Shown: positions 1 to 9,134, counted from the stretch's first letter. The stretch is DNA of 37,790 nucleotides from Kiritimatiellia bacterium (GCA_017459225.1 JAFUDL010000137.1:1-37790), one strand, 5' to 3'. Program-made: numbers and translations. The notes: generated by a model not told the origin, from the sequence alone.

Positions 1-361
1 CCGCAAGCTCCTTGAAGCACGCCGCGGCAGTCTGCATGTTGGCGGCCACCCTGATCTGCGTGAGCGCGTTCGACCACATGAGCTTCTGGCGCGTGTAGTT
101 TTCGGCGTTGCGCGCCTGCATGCGCGAGAACTGGAAGAACTGGCGCGCCTCGACGTCGCGCCCCACGGCGAGCTTCTGCTTGCCCTGCTGGTAGAACTTC
201 TCCTGCTCGCGCGCCGCCTGGCGCTGGCCTTCGCCGAGCGCGTCGATTGACTTCTCGATGCCGCGCTCGAGGTTGCGCTTCTGCCGGCGTCTTTCCGCCT
301 CAATTTCCTCTGTTGTCTTGAAGATGTTGCCGAGGTTCTTGATAATGCTTCCAAATGACAT
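1..361 (-). CDS. ESCRT-III/Snf7-like protein, 3' end outside window
   Basis: I translated this partial gene by hand; about 120 residues are present and the C-terminus lies beyond position 1. It starts with a short amphipathic-looking segment (MSFGSIIKNLGNIF), then a basic, highly charged helical region (EERRRQKRNLERGIEKS-like), then a stretch reading ARQFFQFSRMQARNAENYTR followed by a segment ending in AANMQTAAACFKELA. The order and spacing (charged helix, A-R rich helix, then a helix with an MQTA-like motif) recall eukaryotic CHMP1/CHMP2/CHMP3 proteins of the Snf7 family. Those proteins also begin with a membrane-binding amphipathic helix. Bacterial PspA/Vipp1 belong to the same superfamily. 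The start codon is 54 bp below the preceding gene, so it is probably the third gene of the helicase operon. I saw the motif similarity by eye; a profile search is needed. The alternative is a generic coiled-coil protein. Confidence 0.6.
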   Translation of the reverse strand, partial: MSFGSIIKNLGNIFKTTEEIEAERRRQKRNLERGIEKSIDALGEGQRQAAREQEKFYQQGKQKLAVGRDVEARQFFQFSRMQARNAENYTRQKLMWSNALTQIRVAANMQTAAACFKELA

Positions 362-415
362 GGGGCTCTCTCTTTCTTTTCAGATAGTTTCCATGAAGGT
401 CCATTCTGACAACGC

Positions 416-1102
416 TCAACCAACTGCAGGCGTTGCGGGGGCGGGTGCCGGCTCGGCAGGAGCTGGCGTTTCGGTGGCCGGTTCAGGAACCGGAGCGGCA
501 GGCGCTTCTGTTTGCGGCGCGCTCGGCGAACTCGCCCTACCGGCGTCGGCCGCTGGAGCAGGAGTGCCAAGCATCGCGGCCCTTCTCGCAGCGCGCGCGG
601 CGTCTTCGCTTCTCGTATCCTTTGCCGCACGCTTCTTCTTGCCCATGTCGTCGAGTTTACCAACCTTCTCAGCCGTCTCGTTGCGCTCCCCGAGCATGTC
701 CTCCACCTGCTCCATGAGAATCTCGACCTCGGCAGGGTCGGCGGCGTGGCGCGCCTGTTCGAGAAGCTGCTCGCACTTGGCGCGTATTGCGCGCTGGGCG
801 GTGATGTTCTCGCCCATCTGCTGCGCGAGAGACCGCTTGCGTTCGAACTCCTTCTCTAGCTCGTCCACCTGGTCCATGAGCAGATCCTGGTTGTTCGGAT
901 TCGTCTCCACCTGGAGCTGGCGCTTGAGCTCGGCGATCTTGTCGCCAATCGCCTTGTTGGCGCGCATGATCGTGTTGCGGTTCTCCTCCATCTCCGCGAT
1001 CTTCTGCTTCACGGAGTCGATCCGCGCGATGAGCTGTCGCTGCCTGGCGGGCTTGACCCCGAAGATGCCTAGGATTTTTTCGATGATGTCACCGAGTGTC
1101 AT
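416..1102 (-). CDS. coiled-coil protein with amphipathic N-terminus and Pro/Ala tail
   Basis: This 228-residue protein has no named family that I recognise. Residues 1-20 (MTLGDIIEKILGIFGVKPAR) can form an amphipathic helix and resemble the N-terminus of the next gene in layout. Residues 20-155 are continuous charged heptad-like helix (QLIARIDSVKQKIAEMEEN and similar), as in PspA or ESCRT-III type proteins. Residues 175-228 are low-complexity Ala/Pro/Glu. There is no signal peptide, so it is probably cytoplasmic or peripheral to the membrane. Its ATG overlaps the stop of the upstream helicase gene in an ATGA overlap, and AAAGGA lies 7 nt before the ATG inside the helicase gene. That indicates translational coupling. 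I infer that it partners the neighbouring Snf7-like protein; function is otherwise unknown. Confidence 0.8.
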   Translation of the reverse strand: MTLGDIIEKILGIFGVKPARQRQLIARIDSVKQKIAEMEENRNTIMRANKAIGDKIAELKRQLQVETNPNNQDLLMDQVDELEKEFERKRSLAQQMGENITAQRAIRAKCEQLLEQARHAADPAEVEILMEQVEDMLGERNETAEKVGKLDDMGKKKRAAKDTRSEDAARAARRAAMLGTPAPAADAGRASSPSAPQTEAPAAPVPEPATETPAPAEPAPAPATPAVG

Positions 1103-4100
1103 GTTGTTTCCTTTCTCTTTGTCGCTTTTTCAAATGCTTCAAGAAGACGCTTCTCCGCACGAGCGCGATCGTATGCCCAATCCTCAACCCAGGCATGAAC
1201 GATGTTCCATCCGAGCGAAGCGAGAACGGAGTCGCGCAGACTGTCGCGGTCGCGCGCGGTGCGCGCGCCGGCGTAGTCGATGCCGTCGCATATCACGCCC
1301 AGCACGTAGCGCGAACCGTCCTCGGGATCGCGCACCGCCACGTCCACTCTGCTGCCGCCGCATCCAACGGCGCGCGCCACCTTTGCGCCGGCATGCTCCA
1401 GAACGGACGCCACCTCCTCCGCGAAGCGGTCCTTCTCGAGATCCCTCTGCGGAAGCGCGATGCGGTATCCCTTCTCCGCGTATTCGAGGAAGGCCCGCAG
1501 GTCGGCCGGACCCTGACGCGAGATGCGGTCTACGTCGATCTGGTGGCCGTGTATACTCGACACCACCACGATCTTCTCCTTCGCGCGCGTGATCGCCACG
1601 TTCAGTCGGCGCTCGCCGCCCTGGTTGCTCAAGGGGCCGAACACCATGTTGAACTTTCCGTTCGCGTCCGGCGCGTATCCAACCGAGAAAACAATCGCGT
1701 CGCGCTCGTCGCCCTGCACGTTCTCGAGGTTCTTCACGAAGAACGGTTCGTTCTCCTGTTCCGCAAAGCGCGGCTCGAGCTCTGGATGCTCGCTGCGCCT
1801 CTCGTCCACAAGGTCCTCAATGAGGTCGCGCTGCGCCTCGCTGAACGTGACGACTCCGATTGACTTCCCGGCGCACTCCGGATCCGCCATCCACTTCATC
1901 ACGAAGTCGGCCACCGTCTCGGCCTCGCGCTTGTTTGTGCGGCTGCCGCTCGCCTCGTACACGCCGTCCGGCACGTACACGAAGCTGACGCCAAGACGGT
2001 CGGTGAGAGACGCCGCGGGGAATATCTGCAGCCCGCCCTCGTAGTAGCGCTGGTTCGAGAACGCGATCAGCGACTCGTGGCGGCTGCGGTAGTGCCAGCC
2101 GAGGAAGCTGGAAGGCACTCCCGCGTGCAGGCATTCGTCCAGAATGCTCTCGAGGTCCTCCACCTCCGCCTCTTCGTCCGCGCCTTTCTGGAAGAAGCTA
2201 GTGGGCGGCATCTGTTTCGGGTCGCCCACAACGATCAGCTGCTTTCCGCGCGCGATCACGCCGATGGCGTCCCACACCGGAATCTGCGAGGCCTCGTCGA
2301 ACACCACGAGATCGAACGCGGCGTCCACGGGCAGATACTGCGCCACTGAGAGCGGACTCATCAGGAAGCATGGCTTGATGGCGGGCGTGAGGGTAGGCGT
2401 TTCGGCGAGGATCTGGCGCACTGGCTTCTGGCGCATCTTCTTGCCGCATTCGTGCATCAGGAGGCCGAGCTCGCTCGTGTCGCCGCGGCGCGCGCGGCCG
2501 TCGTTTCGCGGAATGCGCGCGGAGAGCGTTGCCACGAGGCTCTTCTGCGCGAGGCTGGCGCAACGTTCATCGAGCTCGCGGAAGCGCTCGATCTGGTTTT
2601 CGCGCTTCATCCCCTGGAAGAATCCGAACTCCGGCTCGCCGTCCATGATCTCGTCGAGAAGCTTGAACTGGAACGCCTTGGAGAAACGGTCCGCCAGTGC
2701 GGCTCCGTTCGGCGCGTCGTCGGCATCGATCGCCGCGGCTGCACTCCCTGCGATCGCGGGAATCTTCCTGCGTGCCTCGAAGTACATGAACGCCTGGCGC
2801 AGATTGCCCTTTGCATGCGCCGCTATCTTTCCCGCCTCCTCGGCAAGCGCACCCGCCTTCTCGGGAGCGAGCTCGCCCTTCTCCGCGGCGATGATCTCTC
2901 CCGCTGCGGCACAGGCCTTATCGATGCGCAGCTCGGCCCTCGCACGCGCCTCCATCCAGCCTTCGGGATCTGCCTTCGCCGGCTCGAAGCCCGCGTTCAG
3001 CAGCTCCTTCGCGCGAGGCTCGAGCTTCGCGAGCTCCTCGTCGGCTGCCTGCAGGTTCGCGGCCATCTTCATCGCCTCGCGCAGGCGAACGCGGTCAAGC
3101 GCGCCGTCCTTGGCTATCGATGCGTACGAGCGCACGAGCGCACGCTCCTTGAAGATGCGCGTCAGTATGAACGAGCCGTCTATCTCCGCGACACGCCGGC
3201 GCAGCTCGCGCAGCGGCATCTCCCTGAGAGCCTGAATGTCGTACTCCGTCCCGACGTTCCGCTCGAACGTGCGGGACTCCTTGAGAAAATTGAAATACCT
3301 CTTCAGGAAACGCGCGGCTTCATCTGCCGGACCTCCCACGGCGGCAAGTTCCGCCACAGCCGCGCGAAGCTCCTCGGCGACGTGCGAGGCGTTCTCCGCG
3401 AGGCGGGCTTCAGATCCCGGACTCCACGCGAACGGCTTCACGCGCGCAAGCGCCTTCACCGCGTCTGCGGAAATTCCCTCCCTCATCTCGGCCGCCGCCG
3501 CAATCGCGCGCAGAGCCTGCTCATAGTCGGCGGCAGTCGTCTCTCGCGCGCTTCCCTTCACCGCGAACGATGCATCCTCGCCGATCTCGCCGCGCACTAG
3601 GCGGGAGAAGAGCTCATACGGCGTGAAGCCGCTCACCGTCTCTCTGTGAAGCGCCTTTACGTAGCCGTCGAGCTGGCGGCGCATCGACTCCATCTCGCCC
3701 ACCACCGCGCTTCTGTCGCCGGGCGGCGAGGAAGCGCCTACCTTCAGCGCCTCGGAAAACTGGGCGTACACGTCCCCCTTGCCGGTCTTGTTCGAATGCA
3801 GCTGCAGGCAGAACGGAGCAAGCCCAATGCGCGCAAGGCGGTTGTACACGACGTCGAGCGCGGCCTTCTTCTCGGAGACGAACAGCACGCGCCGTCCGAG
3901 CGAGAGGTTGTGCGCGATGAGGTTTGTGATCGTCTGCGACTTTCCGGTGCCGGGCGGACCATGCAGCACGAACGTCTTGCCCAGCGCCGAGTAGAGGATG
4001 GCCGCGAGCTGCGAAGAGTCCGCGCTCATCGGGCAGCACAGATGCGAATAGTCGAGATGGCGGTCCACCTCCTTCGCCGGGAAGATCTCCACTCCGTCGT

Positions 4101-6018
4101 CGAACGTTCCGGCCCTGTTGATCAGGTGGGCGATGAGAGGATGCGAGCGGATCGCCTCGCTGCGCGAAGTGAGATCCTTCCACATCACGAACTTGCCGAA
4201 GGAGAACTGCCCGAGGATGCACTCCTCCGTCACCGCGAGGCCCGGCAGATCGCGCACGGCCGCGCGGAAGATGCCGAACACCTTCGCCACGTCCACGCCG
4301 GAGTCGTCGGTAGGCAGCGGATCGAGTCCAGGCACCGAAAGCTGGTACTCCACGCGCAGCATCTCGAGGAGCGTGGTGTTGACGATCGTCTCCTCGTCGA
4401 TTCTGTGAATGCGGTATCCCTCCGCCACGCTGCGCCGCTCAATTCTCACCGGCATCAGCAGAATCGGCGCGCGGTATGCCGAGCTCGACTTGGCACCACC
4501 CGCCTCTCGCCATTCAAGCGCGCCGAACGCGAGGAACAGAGTGTTGACGCCGCTCTCCTCAAGGTCCACGCGGGCCGCACGGTATAGCTCTTTCATCCGC
4601 CGTTCGGTCTCGCGCTTCGGCAGCGCGCTCCACAGGTCGCACTCGCGAAGCGACTTCACGAGAGTGTCGCGGTACTGCTCGATCGCCGCGGCGGGCGGAA
4701 GGCGCTGAAAGGCGCGCCCTGCATCTTCGTCCAGGAAGTTCTCGTACGACTTCACGCGGAATCCGCTGTCCGCCGCAAGCGCGTCTTCTAGCTTCGCGGG
4801 CTCGGGGCAGAGAATCGGCACCACCTTCGCGGTGCCGCGCACGTTCAGAAGCCGGTTGGCCTTGGAGAGATCGAGAAGACGCTGCGCCCAGCCGTCCATG
4901 CGCGCCTGGGCGGAGTCCTTCGCGCCGCGGTCATTTCCAAGCTCGTCGAGGTCGATGTCCTCCTTCAGCGCGCGCGTTGCATCGTCGCGTGCGTTGACAT
5001 CGCGCCCATCGACCTCGCCGAATCCTCCGCCCGGCGCGACGGGAAGCGAGCGAACGCCCATGCCGCGCGCGAGCGCCACGTCAACCGCCGAACGGAATGC
5101 GGGCTGGTGCAGCAGATGCTTCTTGGCGGCGCTCTCCGCTTCGGCGAAGGATGAGTTGCCGCCGACAAGCGTGGTCTCGATCACGATGAACGTGTCGTCG
5201 TCCATCGCCTTGCGCAGCGTTTCCACATCCGTCACCACGGGATCGTGGAAGCTCTTGTCCAGCAGATGGCATCCAACGAAGGCGTGGTTCTCTATCAGCA
5301 CCACGACGGGCCTCAGCCCGCACAGTTCGAACATCGAGGCGAAGAGCAACGTGGTGTCGAGGCAGCAGCCGGTCTTGTACTTGAGGATCTCGTCCGGCAG
5401 ACGTACCTTCTGCCCGGGCTGGCCGAACGTCGCGGGCGCCACGGCATAGGAGATTCCGAGGTTCTGCACCGCGCGGTAAACTGCCTTGCAGATGTCGTAC
5501 ACGGCCGCCTTGCCCTGGAGATAGCCCACGATCGCCGCGGAGCCCGTCGTCTCCTCGAGGATCTTCGCGACGTCGGCCTGAATGCGGCGCGTGGCGTCGC
5601 AGCTGGGGATGACGAAACTCGCGTAGTAGATGGGGCGCCCGCAGCCAAGCGTCTGGTCGGGCGGGTAGGCGGTCTGGCGGGCGGACGCGAACGCGAGCTC
5701 GTTGCCGTCGGCGTCCTGCACCGCCGCACGCACCTCGCCCTCCTTCACGTCGGCAAGCTCGGAGAGGAACGCATAGTCCAGCCTGGGCTCGCCTTCCGGA
5801 ATCGGCACGCACACCGTCTCGCCAGGCTGCACCGCGGCGAGCGCCATCTCAAGCGGACGAAACAGGCCGATGTCCGAAGACACCACAAGCCTCGCGCCCA
5901 CGAGAGTCTCCTCGCCGGCGTTCTTCACGCGCACCTCTCGCAGCACGGACTGCCCCGCCTGCTGAAGCACCAATCCGCTCTCCGCGGCCACATCCACTTC
6001 TACCGTCAGATTGTTCAT
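1099..6018 (-). CDS. giant DUF4011-type SF1 helicase with transglutaminase-like and REase-like domains
   Basis: This is a 1639-residue multidomain protein. Residues 1-130 look like a beta-sandwich (CARDB-like). About 140-330 is a transglutaminase-like domain with Cys in KTGCCLD (about 215), His in ENHAF (about 244) and Asp in FHDPV (about 259). DUF4011 starts near 375 (RLLDLSKANRLLNV). The SF1 helicase core carries Walker A GPPGTGKSQT near 685, DEAS near 1240, GDPKQMPP, HYRSRHESL, QGDERDAIVFS and LNVAITRAKEKI. Residues 1515-1630 match the MTES_1575/Vsr-like nuclease pattern (VICDGIDY, ARDRDSLRD, LGW, EDW). There is no signal peptide, so it is cytoplasmic. Proteins of this architecture are commonly encoded in accessory and defence-type loci. 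It is the first gene of a three-gene coupled operon. The reactions (DNA unwinding, DNA cleavage, peptide-bond or thiol chemistry) are inferred from domains only. Confidence 0.9.
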   Translation of the reverse strand: MNNLTVEVDVAAESGLVLQQAGQSVLREVRVKNAGEETLVGARLVVSSDIGLFRPLEMALAAVQPGETVCVPIPEGEPRLDYAFLSELADVKEGEVRAAVQDADGNELAFASARQTAYPPDQTLGCGRPIYYASFVIPSCDATRRIQADVAKILEETTGSAAIVGYLQGKAAVYDICKAVYRAVQNLGISYAVAPATFGQPGQKVRLPDEILKYKTGCCLDTTLLFASMFELCGLRPVVVLIENHAFVGCHLLDKSFHDPVVTDVETLRKAMDDDTFIVIETTLVGGNSSFAEAESAAKKHLLHQPAFRSAVDVALARGMGVRSLPVAPGGGFGEVDGRDVNARDDATRALKEDIDLDELGNDRGAKDSAQARMDGWAQRLLDLSKANRLLNVRGTAKVVPILCPEPAKLEDALAADSGFRVKSYENFLDEDAGRAFQRLPPAAAIEQYRDTLVKSLRECDLWSALPKRETERRMKELYRAARVDLEESGVNTLFLAFGALEWREAGGAKSSSAYRAPILLMPVRIERRSVAEGYRIHRIDEETIVNTTLLEMLRVEYQLSVPGLDPLPTDDSGVDVAKVFGIFRAAVRDLPGLAVTEECILGQFSFGKFVMWKDLTSRSEAIRSHPLIAHLINRAGTFDDGVEIFPAKEVDRHLDYSHLCCPMSADSSQLAAILYSALGKTFVLHGPPGTGKSQTITNLIAHNLSLGRRVLFVSEKKAALDVVYNRLARIGLAPFCLQLHSNKTGKGDVYAQFSEALKVGASSPPGDRSAVVGEMESMRRQLDGYVKALHRETVSGFTPYELFSRLVRGEIGEDASFAVKGSARETTAADYEQALRAIAAAAEMREGISADAVKALARVKPFAWSPGSEARLAENASHVAEELRAAVAELAAVGGPADEAARFLKRYFNFLKESRTFERNVGTEYDIQALREMPLRELRRRVAEIDGSFILTRIFKERALVRSYASIAKDGALDRVRLREAMKMAANLQAADEELAKLEPRAKELLNAGFEPAKADPEGWMEARARAELRIDKACAAAGEIIAAEKGELAPEKAGALAEEAGKIAAHAKGNLRQAFMYFEARRKIPAIAGSAAAAIDADDAPNGAALADRFSKAFQFKLLDEIMDGEPEFGFFQGMKRENQIERFRELDERCASLAQKSLVATLSARIPRNDGRARRGDTSELGLLMHECGKKMRQKPVRQILAETPTLTPAIKPCFLMSPLSVAQYLPVDAAFDLVVFDEASQIPVWDAIGVIARGKQLIVVGDPKQMPPTSFFQKGADEEAEVEDLESILDECLHAGVPSSFLGWHYRSRHESLIAFSNQRYYEGGLQIFPAASLTDRLGVSFVYVPDGVYEASGSRTNKREAETVADFVMKWMADPECAGKSIGVVTFSEAQRDLIEDLVDERRSEHPELEPRFAEQENEPFFVKNLENVQGDERDAIVFSVGYAPDANGKFNMVFGPLSNQGGERRLNVAITRAKEKIVVVSSIHGHQIDVDRISRQGPADLRAFLEYAEKGYRIALPQRDLEKDRFAEEVASVLEHAGAKVARAVGCGGSRVDVAVRDPEDGSRYVLGVICDGIDYAGARTARDRDSLRDSVLASLGWNIVHAWVEDWAYDRARAEKRLLEAFEKATKRKETT

Positions 6019-6057
6019 AGGTCGTTTTTGAACTACTCCGCCAAAATAATAATGAAC

Positions 6058-6087
6058 ATTATATCAAAAGTTCATCGACTTTGCCAT
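6058..6087 (-). promoter_or_regulatory. probable sigma-70 promoter of the helicase operon
   Basis: Read on the minus strand, a perfect TATAAT (6063-6058) lies 39 nt before the helicase ATG. A weak -35 (ATGGCA, 6087-6082) sits 18 bp further upstream. No strong Shine-Dalgarno is seen at the usual distance from the ATG. Confidence 0.55.
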
Positions 6088-6094
6088 GCGCGGA

Positions 6095-6140
6095 TTGCAC
6101 GCCTCACGTCATTTTGGTATCATAGTCTCATTGGTATCAT
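6095..6140 (+). promoter_or_regulatory. probable promoter(s) of the S9 peptidase gene, duplicated -10
   Basis: A weak -35 TTGCAC (6095-6100) is followed after 17 bp by TATCAT (6118-6123). A 17-bp tandem duplication gives a second TATCAT at 6135-6140, 34 nt before the ATG. The region is divergent from the helicase promoter. Confidence 0.4.
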
Positions 6141-6147
6141 AGTCTCA
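6114..6147. repeat. perfect 17-bp tandem duplication in promoter
   Basis: The unit ttggtatcatagtctca occurs twice head-to-tail (6114-6130 and 6131-6147) with no mismatch. It duplicates a TATCAT -10-like hexamer in front of the S9 peptidase gene. Confidence 0.95.
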
Positions 6148-6174
6148 CTTCCAACGCAACACTTTCACCAGGCC

Positions 6175-8241
6175 ATGGACAGAATGAAAATTCCCGCTAC
6201 TATCGCAGCCGCCACGTTCGCGCTCATCGCGGCGGCGGATGCCTCGTTCGACGACCTCAAGCCCGCCCGGCGCACGGCGCGCGCAGCGTTCGATGCGAGC
6301 GCGCACGTGCTTGAATGCCCAAGCCGCATAGCGTGGGACGGCGACGACGCCTTCGTCTATTCCACGCGCTCGGCCTCCGGCAACGTGCTGCGCCGCTTCG
6401 AGGTGCCGTCGTCGAATCTCGTGGACATCGCCCAGCGCCGCTTCGACGCCGTGCAGCTCCGCTCCGGCAGGTCTCACGAACCTCCAGCCCACCATTTCAT
6501 CGGTCCGTCGGGGGGAGGTCCGCTCGCCTCGCCAGACGGCAAGTGGACCGCATTCGTGCGCGACCACAACGTGTGGATCCGCTCCGATGCCGGCGAATCG
6601 CAGCTTAGCTGGGACGGCTGCGCCGATGACCGCTACATGAGACTTATGTGGAGCCCAGACTCGCGCAAGCTAGCCGCCCTGCGCATCCAGCTCATCAACT
6701 CACGCCAGATCACGCTCGTCGAGAGCCGCCCCTCCGACTCCGTGCATCCCGCAACGCGCAAAATCACATACGAGAAGCCAGGCGATGCCCGTCCTCAGGC
6801 GACGCCCGTTCTCTTCATTCCCTCCGAACGCCGCGCTGTCCCGATCGACCTATCCGACTACGGCAGCCAGTACGAGCTCCATCTCGACTGCTGGTCGCCC
6901 GACTCCTCGTTCTTCACTTTCCTGTACACGCGCCGCGGCTACCAGCTGCACCGCTACTCGGCCGTGGACGCCTCCACAGGACGCGTGCGCACCATCGCCG
7001 AAGAGTCGTCCGACAAATTCGTATTCGTCAACAACCTCCGCCGCTGGTGGTTCGCCGACGGCACGCGCCTTCTCTGGATATCGAGCCGCGACGGCTGGCG
7101 CCACCTCTACATGGTGAACGCGAAGGACGGCTCCGTTACCCAGCTCACCAAGGGCGAATGGAACGTGCGCGAGATGCATCACATCGACGAGGCAGCCGGA
7201 CGCATCTTCTTCTACGCGAACGGCTATGCCGCGGCAAGCGGAGAAGATCCCTACAACAGGCACCTTATGAGCCTCGACCTCGCAACGCGCGCCGTCACGG
7301 ACCTCACCCCCTCCAACGCCGACCACCGAGTGCGCCTCAACCCGTCCGCAACGCGCTTCACCGACTACTGGAGCCGCCCCGACCTGCCGCCGCAATTCGC
7401 CGTGCGCGACGCCGCCGATGGCCATGTAATCGCGAATCTGCCGCCCGTCAACGTATCGTCGCTCAATACGCCCGCATATCCAAAGGGCGAAGTGTTCCAT
7501 GCCAAGGGACGCGACGGCGCCACCGATATCTGGGGCGTCATCTGGCGCCCGTGCAACTTCAATCCGTCAAACCGCTATCCCGTCGTCGAATTCATATACG
7601 CCGGCCCGCACGACTCGCACGTGCCAAAAGATTTCCCCGTGAATCCTCCGCGCGGCATCGAGATGCTTGCGGACGGCTTCGTGGTGGTGCAGATCGACGG
7701 CATGGGCACAGCCAACCGCTCGCGCGCGTTCCACGAGGTGTGCTGGCGAAACCTCAAGGACGCCGGCTTCCCGGACCGCATTCTCTGGATGCACGCTGCC
7801 GCCGAGTCACGTCCGTGGATGGACCTCTCGCGCGTCGGCATCTACGGCTACTCGGCCGGCGGACAGAACGCGCTCGGCGCACTTCTCTTCCATGGCGATT
7901 TCTACCGCTCTGCGGTTGCGCTATGCGGATGCCACGACAACCGCGTGGACAAGATGTGGTGGAACGAGCAGTGGATGGGCTACCCGATCGGACCCTGGTA
8001 CGCCGAGAACTCGAACGTGACGAACGCGCACCGCCTCAAGGGCGACCTGCTGCTCATCAACGGTGAACTGGACGAGAATGTGGATCCCGTTTCGACACTG
8101 CAGGTGGTGGGCGCCCTCGTGAAGGCCAACAAGCGCTTCGAGCAGCTCTATCTGCCCGGCTTTGGCCACAACCTCGGCGACCACTACATCGGCGGCAGAA
8201 TACTCGACTTCTTCCGCCGCACGCTCAAGAAGCAGCGCTAG
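6175..8241 (+). CDS. secreted S9 family peptidase (DPP-IV/prolyl oligopeptidase type)
   Basis: This 688-residue exported serine peptidase would hydrolyse peptides, probably releasing dipeptides at proline or alanine. Residues 1-24 are a signal peptide (MKIPATIAAATFALIAAADA after a three-residue lead). About 30-420 is a DPP-IV type beta-propeller (repeated PDGKWTAF, WSPDSRK, WSPDSSFF blades). About 450-688 is the alpha/beta hydrolase domain, with nucleophile Ser560 in YGYSAGGQ, Asp near 633 in GELDENVDP and His665 in PGFGHNLGDH. The length is usual for the family. The reading frame stays open upstream to 5245, but that part is only antisense to the helicase gene. I choose ATG 6175; ATG 6184 is also possible. 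It is the only clear plus-strand gene. Its stop overlaps the stop of the convergent next gene within a CTAG. Confidence 0.93.
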   Translation: MDRMKIPATIAAATFALIAAADASFDDLKPARRTARAAFDASAHVLECPSRIAWDGDDAFVYSTRSASGNVLRRFEVPSSNLVDIAQRRFDAVQLRSGRSHEPPAHHFIGPSGGGPLASPDGKWTAFVRDHNVWIRSDAGESQLSWDGCADDRYMRLMWSPDSRKLAALRIQLINSRQITLVESRPSDSVHPATRKITYEKPGDARPQATPVLFIPSERRAVPIDLSDYGSQYELHLDCWSPDSSFFTFLYTRRGYQLHRYSAVDASTGRVRTIAEESSDKFVFVNNLRRWWFADGTRLLWISSRDGWRHLYMVNAKDGSVTQLTKGEWNVREMHHIDEAAGRIFFYANGYAAASGEDPYNRHLMSLDLATRAVTDLTPSNADHRVRLNPSATRFTDYWSRPDLPPQFAVRDAADGHVIANLPPVNVSSLNTPAYPKGEVFHAKGRDGATDIWGVIWRPCNFNPSNRYPVVEFIYAGPHDSHVPKDFPVNPPRGIEMLADGFVVVQIDGMGTANRSRAFHEVCWRNLKDAGFPDRILWMHAAAESRPWMDLSRVGIYGYSAGGQNALGALLFHGDFYRSAVALCGCHDNRVDKMWWNEQWMGYPIGPWYAENSNVTNAHRLKGDLLLINGELDENVDPVSTLQVVGALVKANKRFEQLYLPGFGHNLGDHYIGGRILDFFRRTLKKQR

Positions 8242-9134
8242 TCCTTCACAGGCAAGACCGTCATCGTGGAGAGTCGCTTCCCCGCCGGCGAGTAGCTCCA
8301 CACAATCTTCTTGTCGCGCGTAACCTCGAACGCGGTCGCACGGTCGCCCTTCTCCGTGCCATTTGCATATGTGCCAATCACGAGATTTCCGTTCGGCCTC
8401 TCGAATATGCCGCAGAGGTTTGCAAGCTTCAGCGCGGGAGCGTCCTCGCACGAGAAGCGCCACACCACCTTGTGGTCGGGCGTGTACTCGGTCACAGCGC
8501 CGAGATGGGAGATGAGCGTGTTGCCGTTCACGCGCCGGAACGCCTCGAAGGCGAGTGCAGGCGTGGGCTGCTCCCAGATGAGTTTGCCCGAGGCATCGTA
8601 CTCGCGCACGATGTTCGCGCCCGAGCAACACACAAGATAAGTGCCCGCCGCGGTGCGGCTCACCATGCGGTAGTGGTGATGCGGCGACGGCATCTTGCCG
8701 TCAGCGCCTCGCGGATCGCCCTTGAACTTCGCCACAACATCCTTCGTGTCGATCTTCATCTCGGTGATGTAGTCTGTGCCGTTCTCCGCAACCACGATGT
8801 TGCCGTTTGAGGCGATGTCGAACCCGTACGTTCCCTCGCGCGGCGCGGGCTTGTAGTAGAGCTCAGTCTTGCCGGTGGCGATCTCGGTGACCCACACATT
8901 GCCGTTGGACCAATACACCTTGCCGCCGCACTTCACCGCGCGGTGGATGTTGCCGCACTTATCCTTCTTCCACGTTACCTTTCCGTCAGGATCGACCATC
9001 CACACGCTTCCTCCACCGCACACGAGCAGCGTCTCGGGTGGACGCCCCCTCAACCGCTCTCCGCCAATCTCCAACGCCTGCGCGGTGATCGCAAGCGCAA
9101 TGCACGCCGCCGATGCCAGAATCATCTTCTTCAT
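8238..9134 (-). CDS. exported beta-propeller protein (PQQ-like/arylsulfotransferase-like repeats)
   Basis: This 298-residue protein has a signal peptide (residues 1-20, ending AITAQA). It is followed by about six repeats of a YWSNGNVWVTE / NGNIVVAENG / NGNTLISHLG / NGNLVIGTYANG pattern, typical of a single beta-propeller that fills the whole mature protein. No catalytic residues can be assigned. It probably sits in the periplasm or at the cell surface and may bind a ligand or partner. The ATG overlaps the rpoN stop (ATGA), so it is translated from the same message as rpoN. Its own stop overlaps the convergent S9 peptidase stop by 4 bp, leaving no room for a terminator between them. Confidence 0.8.
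   Translation of the reverse strand: MKKMILASAACIALAITAQALEIGGERLRGRPPETLLVCGGGSVWMVDPDGKVTWKKDKCGNIHRAVKCGGKVYWSNGNVWVTEIATGKTELYYKPAPREGTYGFDIASNGNIVVAENGTDYITEMKIDTKDVVAKFKGDPRGADGKMPSPHHHYRMVSRTAAGTYLVCCSGANIVREYDASGKLIWEQPTPALAFEAFRRVNGNTLISHLGAVTEYTPDHKVVWRFSCEDAPALKLANLCGIFERPNGNLVIGTYANGTEKGDRATAFEVTRDKKIVWSYSPAGKRLSTMTVLPVKD

Noticed and set aside
258..1592. Long plus-strand open frame (444 codons)
   Set aside because: Low-complexity Ser/Arg-rich translation with no domain. It is antisense to the coupled coiled-coil and helicase genes, a usual shadow in GC-rich DNA.
5245..6174. Upstream extension of the S9 peptidase frame, adding about 310 residues
   Set aside because: It is antisense to the conserved transglutaminase-like part of the helicase gene, and a signal peptide starts at 6175-6184.
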